This document shows positions 53,701 to 61,709 of a stretch of DNA of 64,000 bases, in pieces. The stretch comes from an uncultured Collinsella sp. GTDB lineage: Bacteria; Actinomycetota; Coriobacteriia; Coriobacteriales; Coriobacteriaceae. Every line of letters starts with the position of its first letter. The stretch's first letter is position 1. The stretch is from the NCBI GenBank assembly GCA_902470765.1, contig CABRHW010000013.1, positions 1 to 64,000 on the forward strand, given 5' to 3'. The notes below the pieces were generated by a model. That model saw nothing but the letters and a program-made list of their open reading frames with translations, ran no database searches and was not told where the DNA came from. Position numbers and translations under genes: made by a program.

Positions 53701-56397
53701 ATGGAAGAAATGCCCAAGAACTACGATCCGTCGACTAACGAGCCGGCGATCCTGCAGAAGTGGCTCGACGGCGGTTACTACAAGCGCCGCGAGGGCGTGG
53801 GCGATTGCACCGTTACCATTCCGCCTCCCAACGTGACCGGCAAGCTCCACATGGGTCACGCCACCGACGACTCCATCCAGGACGCCATCATCCGTATGGC
53901 CCGCATGCGCGGCAAGTCCACACGCTGGGTGCTCGGCACCGACCACGCCGGTATCGCCACGCAGACCAAGGTCGACAAGAAGCTCAAGAGTGAGGGCATT
54001 AGCCGTCTGGAGATCGGTCGCGACAAGTTTGTCGACGCCTGCTGGGACTGGACCCACGAGTACGGCGGCATCATCGTCGAGCAGATCAAGCGGATGGGCT
54101 GCTCCGTCGACTTCGACAACGAGCGCTTCACCATGGACGAGGACTATGCCCAGGCCGTGCGCAAGGTCTTCTGCGACTGGTACCACGACGGTCTGATCTA
54201 TCGCGGCAAGCGCATCGTCAACTGGTGCCCCAACTGCACCACCGCCATCTCGGACGACGAGGCCGAGTACAAGGACGAGAAGGGCCACCTGTGGCACCTG
54301 CGCTACCCGCTGACCGAGCCGGTCAACGGCCAGGACTACATCGTCGTCGCCACCACGCGCCCCGAGACCATGCTCGGCGACACGGGCGTCGCTGTCTCCC
54401 CGAAGGACCCCGAGAAGGCTGCCTTTGTGGGTAAGACCGTCAAGCTCCCCATCGTCGACCGCGAGATCCCCATCTTTGAGGATTGGCACGTCGATGCCAA
54501 TTTTGGTTCCGGCTTTGTCAAGGTTACCCCGGCCCACGACCCCAACGACTACGCCATGGGTCAAGCCCACGACCTGCCGCAGATCAACATCTTCGACGAG
54601 CATGCGGTGGTCGTCGAGGGTTACGGCGAGTTTACCGGCATGAACCGCGACGAGTGCCGCGAGGCCGTCATCAAGTGGTTTGAGGAGCACGACCTGCTCG
54701 ATCACGTCGACGAACTCGATCACTCCGTCATGCACTGCTACCGCTGCGACGCCGCGCTGGAGCCGTGGCTTTCCGAGCAGTGGTTTGTGGCCGTCGATAA
54801 GCTCAAGGGGCCGGCGCTCGACGCCGTCAACTCCGGCAAGGTCACCTTCCACCCCGCGCGCTGGACGCAGACCTACACCACCTGGATGGAAAACCTCAAG
54901 GACTGGTGCATCAGCCGCCAGCTGTGGTGGGGCCACCGCATCCCCGTGTTCTACTGTGAGGACTGCGGCTGGGAGGACGCCCTTACCGAGGACACCGACG
55001 TGTGTCCCAAGTGCGGCGGCCATCACGTGCATCAGGACGAGAACGTGCTGGACACCTGGTTCAGCTCGCAGCTGTGGACCTTCGCCACGCAGGGCTGGCC
55101 GCAAAAGCCCGAGCTGCTCGAGGGCCATCACCCCACGACGGCGCTCGTCACTGCGCGCGACATCATCGCGCTGTGGGTCGCCCGCATGGTCATGAGCTCG
55201 CTGTATTTCTTGGACGAGGTGCCGTTTAAGGATGTCGTCATCTATCCGACGATTCTTGCCAAGGACGGTAGCCGTATGTCCAAGTCGAAGGGCAACGGCG
55301 TTGACCCCATGGATCTCATTGGTATGTACGGCGCCGACGCAATGCGCTACAACCTGCTGACGCTGTGCACCAACAACCAGGACGTCAAGTTCGACGCGAA
55401 CATCGACAAGAAGACCAAGAAGCTCATCGACAGCCCGCGTACCGAGCAGGCTAAGTCGTTTGTGACTAAGATCTGGAACGCCAGTCGTTTCCTGCTCATG
55501 AACATGGAGGGCTACACGCCCGGCGAGCCTGTCGTGGAGACGCCGGCCGACGCTTGGATGTTCAGCCGCCTGGCTAAGGCCGTGAAGATGGTCACCGAGG
55601 GTATCGAGAACTACACCTTTGGCGACATGGCCCGCGGCGTGCAGCAGTTCTTCTGGAACGAGGTCTGCGACTGGTACGTCGAGGTCACCAAGGCCCGCCT
55701 GAAGGGCGAGGGCCGTCTACAGGCTCAGCGCAACCTGATCTTTGTGCTCGATACTTCCATTCGCCTGATGCACCCGCTTATGCCGTTTGTGACCGAGGAG
55801 ATCTGGGACAACATGCCGGCGAGCGTGCTCGACCTGGACGCCGAGGGCAACGTGGACCGCGCCGAGGCACTCATGATCGCCAAGTGGCCCGAGCCCGCCG
55901 ACTACACCAAGTACGTCGACGAGCCCGCCGAGCGCGCGTTTGAGTTGTGCCGCACCGTCGTTTCCGCCGCCCGCGCCACGCGTTCGCGTTACCGCTTGAG
56001 CCCCAAGGCCGAGCTCGACGTGGTCGTGCGCGCCGGTGCCGAGGACATCGAGAAGCTCGAAAGCCTGCGCTCGACCATCGAGCCGCTGGCGAACACGGCT
56101 TCGCTGGTTATGGGCACCGACGTTGAGAAGCCGGCTGCGAGCATCGCCGTTGTTGACAGTGGCGTCGAGGTCTTTGTGGTGCTCGAGGGCAAGGTCGACC
56201 TTTCGGCCGAGAAGGCGCGCCTGGAGAAGGAGATCGCCGCGGCTCAGAAGGAGCTCGCCGGCTGCGAGAAGACACTGGCCAACGAGGGCTTTGTGGCTAA
56301 GGCCGCTCCCGCGGTGGTCCAGAAGAAGAGGGACCGTGCAGCTGAGCTCAAGGAGATCCTGGCGGCGCTGACTGCTCAGGTTGCTGACTTCTCGTAG
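53701..56397 (+). CDS. valS: Valyl-tRNA synthetase
   Basis: The 898-residue class I synthetase has the HIGH-type motif HMGH (50-53) in PPPNVTGKLHMGH and the KMSKS-type motif RMSKSKGN (about 525). It has the editing domain (ARPETMLGDTGVAVSP-like region), the anticodon-binding domain and the C-terminal coiled coil (LEKEIAAAQKELAGCEKTLANEGF) typical of ValS. The start follows GGGAGAG. Confidence 0.97.
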   Translation: MEEMPKNYDPSTNEPAILQKWLDGGYYKRREGVGDCTVTIPPPNVTGKLHMGHATDDSIQDAIIRMARMRGKSTRWVLGTDHAGIATQTKVDKKLKSEGISRLEIGRDKFVDACWDWTHEYGGIIVEQIKRMGCSVDFDNERFTMDEDYAQAVRKVFCDWYHDGLIYRGKRIVNWCPNCTTAISDDEAEYKDEKGHLWHLRYPLTEPVNGQDYIVVATTRPETMLGDTGVAVSPKDPEKAAFVGKTVKLPIVDREIPIFEDWHVDANFGSGFVKVTPAHDPNDYAMGQAHDLPQINIFDEHAVVVEGYGEFTGMNRDECREAVIKWFEEHDLLDHVDELDHSVMHCYRCDAALEPWLSEQWFVAVDKLKGPALDAVNSGKVTFHPARWTQTYTTWMENLKDWCISRQLWWGHRIPVFYCEDCGWEDALTEDTDVCPKCGGHHVHQDENVLDTWFSSQLWTFATQGWPQKPELLEGHHPTTALVTARDIIALWVARMVMSSLYFLDEVPFKDVVIYPTILAKDGSRMSKSKGNGVDPMDLIGMYGADAMRYNLLTLCTNNQDVKFDANIDKKTKKLIDSPRTEQAKSFVTKIWNASRFLLMNMEGYTPGEPVVETPADAWMFSRLAKAVKMVTEGIENYTFGDMARGVQQFFWNEVCDWYVEVTKARLKGEGRLQAQRNLIFVLDTSIRLMHPLMPFVTEEIWDNMPASVLDLDAEGNVDRAEALMIAKWPEPADYTKYVDEPAERAFELCRTVVSAARATRSRYRLSPKAELDVVVRAGAEDIEKLESLRSTIEPLANTASLVMGTDVEKPAASIAVVDSGVEVFVVLEGKVDLSAEKARLEKEIAAAQKELAGCEKTLANEGFVAKAAPAVVQKKRDRAAELKEILAALTAQVADFS

Positions 56398-56416
56398 GTC
56401 TAACTTGGGGGCGCGT

Positions 56417-56517
56417 CCCGATGCTTTGCTCTCCGCTGCGGACAGTCCTGCGCAAGACGGACAGCACATTAAGTGCTGTCCTTTGCGTGCGGAACTTGCG
56501 GCGAGCAAAGCATCGGG
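56417..56517. repeat. Long branched hairpin after valS
   Basis: Outer arms CCCGATGCTTTGCTC (56417-56431) and GAGCAAAGCATCGGG (56503-56517) are perfect 15-mers. Inside lies GGACAGCAC/GTGCTGTCC (56459-56467 and 56473-56481) plus GCGCAA/TTGCGT pairing. It is about 100 nt and has no gene in it. It may end valS transcripts or be a palindromic mobile repeat. Confidence 0.7.
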
Positions 56518-56620
56518 CCGCTCCTACTTCGTTTGCGTGGTTGTTTGCAACTGGTAGGTTAGGGCCACTTGGTTGTGGCCTTGATCTCGCTGCAAGCGGA
56601 TAAAGGCTGATATTGTCAAC

Positions 56621-56656
56621 GCGAGGGGCTCATTCTTTTTGATGGGCCTCTTTTTC
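56621..56656 (+). terminator. Possible T-rich terminator before folC
   Basis: GAGGGGCTCAT and GATGGGCCTC can pair imperfectly, followed by TTTTTCTG, 25 bases before the folC start. Confidence 0.4.
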
Positions 56657-56677
56657 TGTTATGGGGGACTTTGGGTT

Positions 56678-58021
56678 ATGGCTAAGCGTTCTGGGTCGTA
56701 TGTCGTTCCTTTTTCGTTTGATTTGCTTTCGTTTGATGAGGCTGTTGGGCTGGCTGCTGATACGGGGCGGATTTCTGGGGATGCTGGTCCTTTGCTCGAG
56801 ACGGTTGTCGATATGCTCGATGAGCTGGAACGCCCGGACGAGTATTTCGATTGCATTCAGGTCGCCGGTACCAATGGCAAGACTTCGACCACGCGTTTTT
56901 CGGCTGCCATCCTTCGTGGTGAGGGGTTAAAGACCGCACTGTATACGTCTCCGCAGTTGGTGCGCTATCCCGAGCGCATGGAGGTTGATGGGCGCGTCGT
57001 GAGCGATGAGTCGTTTGCCCGCGGCGTTTCTGCCGCCGTCGAGGCGGGGCATCGCGTGAATGCTCGTCGTGTGGCGGCGGGGGAGCGCGCCTATACCATC
57101 ACGCCGTTTGACCTGCTGACGGCTGCCGCGCTGGTGGTGTTTGCCGAGGCTGCAGTGGACGTTGCTGTGCTCGAGGTCGGCATGGGCGGCCGTTGGGACG
57201 CTACGAGTGCGACCGATCCCGTCGCCGTTGCCATTACGGGCATCGGCCTCGACCACACGCGCATCCTGGGCGACACGCTCGAGGCCATTGCGGGGGAGAA
57301 GGCTGCTGTCATCAAGCCTAGACGTCTGGTTGTGCTGGGCGAAGGCACGCATGAGTTGAGCGTTCAGCGCGTGATGGACGCCCGTTGCCGCGAGTGTGGC
57401 GTTGTGCCGCTCGTGGTGAACCATGCCACAACCAAGGTCCCGGCACACGTGGGCGATACGGTTGAGTTTAGCTGCACCACGCCGCGTGCGATCTATACGT
57501 CGAGCATGGTCAAACCGGCCTATCAGCCGCAGAATGCCGCGTGCGCGATTATGCTGTGCGAGGGCTATCTGGGCCGCGAGCTCGACCACGATGCGCTCGA
57601 CGCTTCGCTTATGGGCTGCCCCACGCCGGGTCGCTTTGATGTGCTGGGAACTGATCCGCTCAAGCTGATCGATGCCTGCCATAACCCCCAAAGCTGCGAG
57701 AACTTTGTGAGCGCACTGGACGAGATCGACCCGTGCGTAGAGAATCGGCCCACGTTGCTATGTGCCGCGCTGGCCGACAAGGACGTGGCGGGTATCGTTG
57801 ATGTGCTGATCCCGGCCTTCCCGCGCGTGGTCGTAACCCAGACCGATTCCGATCGCGCCCTGCCGGCAGAGGAGCTCGCTGCCCTGGTGGACGCGGACAA
57901 GCTTGCGGGCGTATACCCCAGCGTTTCCGAGGCCCTTGCAGCTTTCAAAGCCGCGGGCGAGCCCTTCGTAGCAGCCGGCACCATCACCCTAGCCGGTGAA
58001 GTAGCCGGCCTGCTCCGCTAA
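56678..58021 (+). CDS. folC: Folylpolyglutamate/dihydrofolate synthase
   Basis: The 447-residue Mur-ligase family protein has the P-loop VAGTNGKTSTTRF, SPQLVRYPERMEV, VLEVGMGGRWDATS, TGIGLDHTRILGDT and DACHNPQS, matching FolC. It adds glutamate to folates and may also make dihydrofolate. ATG 56678 has GGGGGA upstream at slightly long spacing. The first 90 bases use unusually T-rich codons compared with the rest of the gene. Confidence 0.93.
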   Translation: MAKRSGSYVVPFSFDLLSFDEAVGLAADTGRISGDAGPLLETVVDMLDELERPDEYFDCIQVAGTNGKTSTTRFSAAILRGEGLKTALYTSPQLVRYPERMEVDGRVVSDESFARGVSAAVEAGHRVNARRVAAGERAYTITPFDLLTAAALVVFAEAAVDVAVLEVGMGGRWDATSATDPVAVAITGIGLDHTRILGDTLEAIAGEKAAVIKPRRLVVLGEGTHELSVQRVMDARCRECGVVPLVVNHATTKVPAHVGDTVEFSCTTPRAIYTSSMVKPAYQPQNAACAIMLCEGYLGRELDHDALDASLMGCPTPGRFDVLGTDPLKLIDACHNPQSCENFVSALDEIDPCVENRPTLLCAALADKDVAGIVDVLIPAFPRVVVTQTDSDRALPAEELAALVDADKLAGVYPSVSEALAAFKAAGEPFVAAGTITLAGEVAGLLR

Positions 58022-58035
58022 CCCATCCCCTCATC

Positions 58036-58102
58036 AGTTGCGGTGAAATACGGACTGTTTTACAAGCCAGAAGCCTCAAATAGTCCGTATATCACCGCAA
58101 CT
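58036..58102. repeat. Palindromic repeat family A, copy 5
   Basis: AGTTGCGGTGAAATACGGAC and its complement, with one mismatch in the right arm (ATATCACC). It lies right after folC. Confidence 0.85.
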
Positions 58103-58174
58103 CAAAAGCAGCCAATTTGGGGCGGGGCTTTTTAGCTACCCTGCACCTCACATTGACTTGCTTGTCACGAACTG

Positions 58175-58318
58175 GGCCTATCTACTACGTTTGACCGGTT
58201 ACCCCCGACCACTTCGAAAAATGCAAAAATAAAACCGCAGGTAGATGGCTTGCGGATTTTGCGAAAAGTCGGTTATGGTCGACCCGTGCGGGTTAAACGT
58301 AGTAGATAGGCCGTTTTT
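58175..58318 (+). repeat. Large stem-loop element, copy 1
   Basis: Outer 22-nt arms 58175-58196 and 58291-58312 pair with one wobble and begin GGCCTATCTACTACG. A GTTTTTG run follows, so it can act as a folC terminator. The 94-nt interior holds secondary pairings and the core AACCGCAGGTAGATGGCTT (58233-58251), shared with the element at 59602. Confidence 0.8.
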
Positions 58319-58337
58319 GTGGCGAAGCCTTGGCAGG

Positions 58338-58368
58338 ATGCGGCAAAGGGGTTGTCCCTTTGCCGCAT
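58338..58368. repeat. GTGACAAAGGGA-like palindrome, compensated variant
   Basis: ATGCGGCAAAGGG and CCCTTTGCCGCAT pair perfectly; compared with the copy at 5037, GTGAC has become GCGGC on both arms. It sits four bases from the 3' end of the minus-strand peptidase gene and could terminate it. Confidence 0.8.
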
Positions 58369-58371
58369 TGC

Positions 58372-59460
58372 CTAGTCTAGGCGGAGCGGATCGTGGGGGT
58401 AGGCGTTGAGAATCTCGACGCCGTTCTCGGTCACCAGGGCCAGGTCCTCGATGCGGACGCCGGTGCGGCCGGGGAGGTAGATGCCCGGCTCGATGGAGAA
58501 CGTCATGCCCGGCTCTACGACCTGCTCGTTGACGAGTGAAACGTCGCCCGGCTCGTGGTCCTGCAAGCCGATCGAGTGTCCCAGGCGATGCGTAAAGTAC
58601 TGCCCATAGCCCGCATCCTCAATCACGTCGCGTGCGGCGCGGTCCAGGTCGCACATGCGCACGCCCGGGGCGATGAGCGCCTCGGCGGCCTCGTTGGCGC
58701 GGCGCACGATGTCGTAGATATGTGCCGTCTCCTCGTCCGTCTCGCCCCAAAAGAACGTGCGTGTCATGTCCGAGCAGTAGTTGCGGCGACGTCCGCCAAT
58801 GTCGAACAGCACCACGTCGCCTCGCTTGAGTACGGTGTCGTCGGGCTCGTGATGCGGGTCGCCAGCGTTGGCGCCAAAGCTCACGATGGGCGGAAAGCTA
58901 AAGCCCTCGCAGCCGTGATTACGGTACAGACCGAGCATCTGGTCGGCAATTTCGCGCTCCGTTACGCCCTCGTGGACGAGCTTGATGGCGTCGGCCATCA
59001 CGGCGTCGTTGGCGGCCGAGGACGCGCGCATGAGCTCCTGCTCGGCGGCATCCTTGTAGGTGCGTGCGGCGGTGACGGCAAAGTCGCCCAGGAAAAACTC
59101 GCTGGCGGCATGGCGCTCCAGAAGGGGCATCAAAAAGCCGGAGCGCATGACGGTATCGATGCCAAGCGGCTTGGTCGGATCGATCTCGCGCGCGATGGCA
59201 TCGGCCACGACATCGGTATCGGTGTGGTAGGCAACGCGGGCATTGTCGTACTCGGGCAGCTGATGCAGGGCGTTGACCAAGATTACGGGCTCGTCATCGC
59301 GCGCGAGCAGCACACCGCAAAAACGCTCGAACATATCGGCATAAAAGCCGGTCAGGTAATAGATCGACCACGGGTCGTTTACGAGCAGCTGTGCGCCGGG
59401 GTGCTGAGCCTCGAGCGCATCGAGCACGCGCGCCACGCGCCGGTCATCGACATGTGCCAT
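58372..59460 (-). CDS. M24 family Xaa-Pro peptidase
   Basis: The 362-residue protein is a creatinase-type aminopeptidase P/prolidase. An N-terminal domain (to about 130) with LLVNDPWSIYYLTGFYADM leads to the pita-bread metal domain. The two-metal ligands appear in LFDIGGRRRNYCSDMTRTF (two Asp), HRLGHSIGL (His), SIEPGIYLPG (Glu) and VRIEDLALV (Glu). It cleaves X-Pro peptides in the cytoplasm. GAAAGG precedes the ATG at 59460. Large stem-loops flank it on both sides. Confidence 0.93.
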   Translation of the reverse strand: MAHVDDRRVARVLDALEAQHPGAQLLVNDPWSIYYLTGFYADMFERFCGVLLARDDEPVILVNALHQLPEYDNARVAYHTDTDVVADAIAREIDPTKPLGIDTVMRSGFLMPLLERHAASEFFLGDFAVTAARTYKDAAEQELMRASSAANDAVMADAIKLVHEGVTEREIADQMLGLYRNHGCEGFSFPPIVSFGANAGDPHHEPDDTVLKRGDVVLFDIGGRRRNYCSDMTRTFFWGETDEETAHIYDIVRRANEAAEALIAPGVRMCDLDRAARDVIEDAGYGQYFTHRLGHSIGLQDHEPGDVSLVNEQVVEPGMTFSIEPGIYLPGRTGVRIEDLALVTENGVEILNAYPHDPLRLD

Positions 59461-59601
59461 GAAACATCCTTTCGCTAGGGTGCCACCATGGTATCCCCAA
59501 TGCCAGGGTAGTCAATTTGCGACGGGGCTATTTTAGTTGTGTCCAACATGCAGAATGATCGGGCAAAAGTAGTCATAAGAGGGCCGTTCCAAATGGGCTG
59601 G

Positions 59602-59761
59602 TTTCAAAAGTATGGTGGATTACGGGGCTGGACCTGTATTACTTGACCATGAGAAGAATCGCGAAATTAAAACCGCAGGTAGACGGCTTATCAAAAATCG
59701 AAAATTGCCGGTATGGATGGGGGTCTCCGAATCAGCCCCGTAATCCGGCATAGTTTTGAAA
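59602..59761. repeat. Large stem-loop element, copy 2
   Basis: 29-nt arms 59602-59630 and 59733-59761 are complementary except at three positions and centre on GGATTACGGGGCTG. Pairing weakly continues outwards (TTTAG.TTGTG near 59533 with CACAAGCTAAA near 59778). The interior holds AACCGCAGGTAGACGGCTT (59671-59689), 18 of 19 identical to the core in the 58175 element, while the arms are unrelated. Confidence 0.8.
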
Positions 59762-59812
59762 TGGCACTAAAGTAGGCACAAGCTAAATACCAATTCCAAG
59801 GATAGTTGCGGT

Positions 59813-59871
59813 GGAATAGTTCCTGGATGCCGGGGTTTTGGCGGAAATCAGGAACTATTCCACCGCAACTG
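59813..59871. repeat. Palindromic repeat family A, copy 6 (divergent inner stem)
   Basis: AGTTGCGGTGGAATAGTTCC (from 59814) pairs perfectly with its complement to 59870. The outer stem is the family stem, but the inner stem GTTCCTG replaces GGACTGTTT. Confidence 0.88.
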
Positions 59872-59926
59872 AGGAGGGCAGGGTGGATGGCAGGGTAGCT
59901 TAAAGAGCCCGTCCCTAATTAGTTAC

Positions 59927-60325
59927 TTAGACTCGGTCGATATCCATGCTGGCGACGAGGTCGATGCTGGTGCCGAGAAGGTCTTCCAGCACGACGTCGC
60001 CAATGCGGATGGGGGCGTTGACGACTAGGCCTCGGATGAGGTTCATGGCTTGGGCGTGGAGTGCCAGCGGGATGGCCTCGGCGGTGCGCACGGGGAGCAA
60101 GGCCTCGTCGCCGCCGGAGACCGCTATGGTCGTCGTGAGCACGCGCATGGGGCAGATGAGTTCCTGATGTGCGAACTTATCACCGCGCGGGCAACTGTTG
60201 CCGGTTACGGAGCGCACTTCTACCACGGCGCCGTCTGCGTCACGCTCTACCTCTACGGTCAGGAGGCATTCGGATGGGCAGGTGGTGCAGTTGAACTGCA
60301 GCGTCTCGGTCGCATTCGTGCTCAT
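59927..60325 (-). CDS. DUF1667 family protein
   Basis: The 132-residue protein is DUF1667, a small Cys-containing protein (C13, C16, C20, then GNSCPRGDKFA and LICPMRVL) typically encoded with the two flavoproteins upstream. It may carry an iron-sulfur or zinc site and act with them in electron transfer. The ATG at 60325 follows GAGGAGG. It is the last gene of the operon. Confidence 0.88.
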   Translation of the reverse strand: MSTNATETLQFNCTTCPSECLLTVEVERDADGAVVEVRSVTGNSCPRGDKFAHQELICPMRVLTTTIAVSGGDEALLPVRTAEAIPLALHAQAMNLIRGLVVNAPIRIGDVVLEDLLGTSIDLVASMDIDRV

Positions 60326-60328
60326 GAG

Positions 60329-61708
60329 CTATGCCTCCTCAATGGGATCGACAGACAGAATAATCTCTCTAGCACCTAGGTCGAGTGCGCGCTGAATCAC
60401 CTTCGCCGGCAGCGGGAAGCTTTCCATGACGCTCGGCTTAAATGCACGGACCTTGCCTGCGAACAGTTCCTCGCTGCCTGCCAGAATACGCACGCGGGCG
60501 GCATCGACTGGCCGGCGCACGCGGAAGTTGAGCTTGGTGAGCGCCACGGCCGTAATGCGTCCCGGCAGCGCGTAGCCCGCAATGCCGGCGGGGGAGACCG
60601 TGAGCTCGCAGCCCGTGTCCGCGACCGCGTCCGTCTCGGCTCCGCCGCCCAGCGCGTACGCCGCCGCAGCTGCGCCAGCCCTCTCGGACTCGGTTGTTAC
60701 GTTGTCGGCCAGGTCGTGCACGTACAGCACGTTGCCACAGGCAAAGATTCCCGGCACGTCCGTCTGCAGGCTCTGGTCCACCACGGCGCCGCGCGTGCGC
60801 GGGTCAAGCTCAACGCCCGCGCTCACCGAAAGCTCGTTCTCGGGAATCAAGCCCACCGAAAGCAGCAGTGTGTCACACGGAACGATGCGCTCCGTCCCGG
60901 CAATGGGCGCCAGATGCTCGTCGACCTGGCTTACCTCGACGGCCTCCACGCGGTCGTGCCCGATCACGCGTGTGACGGTGGTGGACAGGTGCAGCGGAAT
61001 GCCAAAGTCGTTCAGGCAGTTTTTCACATTGCGGCGCAGGCCGTTGGCGTACGGCATGAGCTCGTACACGCCCTCGACCGAAATCCCCTCGAGCGTGCAG
61101 CGGCGCGCCATGATAAGCCCGATGTCACCCGAGCCCAAAATGACGGCACGCGAGCCGGGCTTGAGGTTTTCGATATTGATGTATCGCTGCGCCAGGCCCG
61201 CCGTAAACACGCCGGCGGGACGGCTGCCGGGGATCTTGATCTCGCTGCGCGTGCGCTCGCGGCATCCCATGGCAAGGACAACCGCCCGTCCGGTGAGCTG
61301 AAGCATGCCGGCGGGGCTCATGAGCGTGACGGTATGGACTGCGGTAGCTCCCGCGGTCTTGCCCGTGCCCGGGTCGCCTTCGGCCGAATCAATCCCAATC
61401 ACCATGCTGTCCAGGAACAGCGCAATGTCGGTTGCGTGCACCTGGTCGATAAAGCGCTGCGCGTACTCGGGACCGGTGAGCTCCTGTTTAAAGTGCGACA
61501 GGCCAAAGCCGGGGTGGATGCACTGGCGGAGGATGCCGCCCAGGTGCTGCTCGCGCTCCACGATGGCCACGCGCGCTCCGGCCTTATGAGCGGCCAGTGC
61601 GGCCGCCATGCCGGCAGGTCCGCCGCCGATAACGACCACGTCGAAGGCTTGCGTTTGAACGTCTTCTACGACGCCGCAATCAATCGCGCTCGATTTGAAT
61701 TCCGCCAT
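60329..61708 (-). CDS. FAD-dependent pyridine nucleotide-disulfide-type oxidoreductase
   Basis: The 459-residue flavoprotein has an N-terminal FAD loop VVIGGGPAGMAAAL, the second nucleotide loop VILGSGDIGLIMARR, and the C-terminal GIFACGNVLYVHDLAD motif. It is the partner protein commonly found between a GlpA-like dehydrogenase and DUF1667. It likely transfers electrons between that dehydrogenase and NAD(P). Gene spacing is three bases to the next gene. Confidence 0.88.
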   Translation of the reverse strand: MAEFKSSAIDCGVVEDVQTQAFDVVVIGGGPAGMAAALAAHKAGARVAIVEREQHLGGILRQCIHPGFGLSHFKQELTGPEYAQRFIDQVHATDIALFLDSMVIGIDSAEGDPGTGKTAGATAVHTVTLMSPAGMLQLTGRAVVLAMGCRERTRSEIKIPGSRPAGVFTAGLAQRYINIENLKPGSRAVILGSGDIGLIMARRCTLEGISVEGVYELMPYANGLRRNVKNCLNDFGIPLHLSTTVTRVIGHDRVEAVEVSQVDEHLAPIAGTERIVPCDTLLLSVGLIPENELSVSAGVELDPRTRGAVVDQSLQTDVPGIFACGNVLYVHDLADNVTTESERAGAAAAAYALGGGAETDAVADTGCELTVSPAGIAGYALPGRITAVALTKLNFRVRRPVDAARVRILAGSEELFAGKVRAFKPSVMESFPLPAKVIQRALDLGAREIILSVDPIEEA

Positions 61709-61709
61709 C

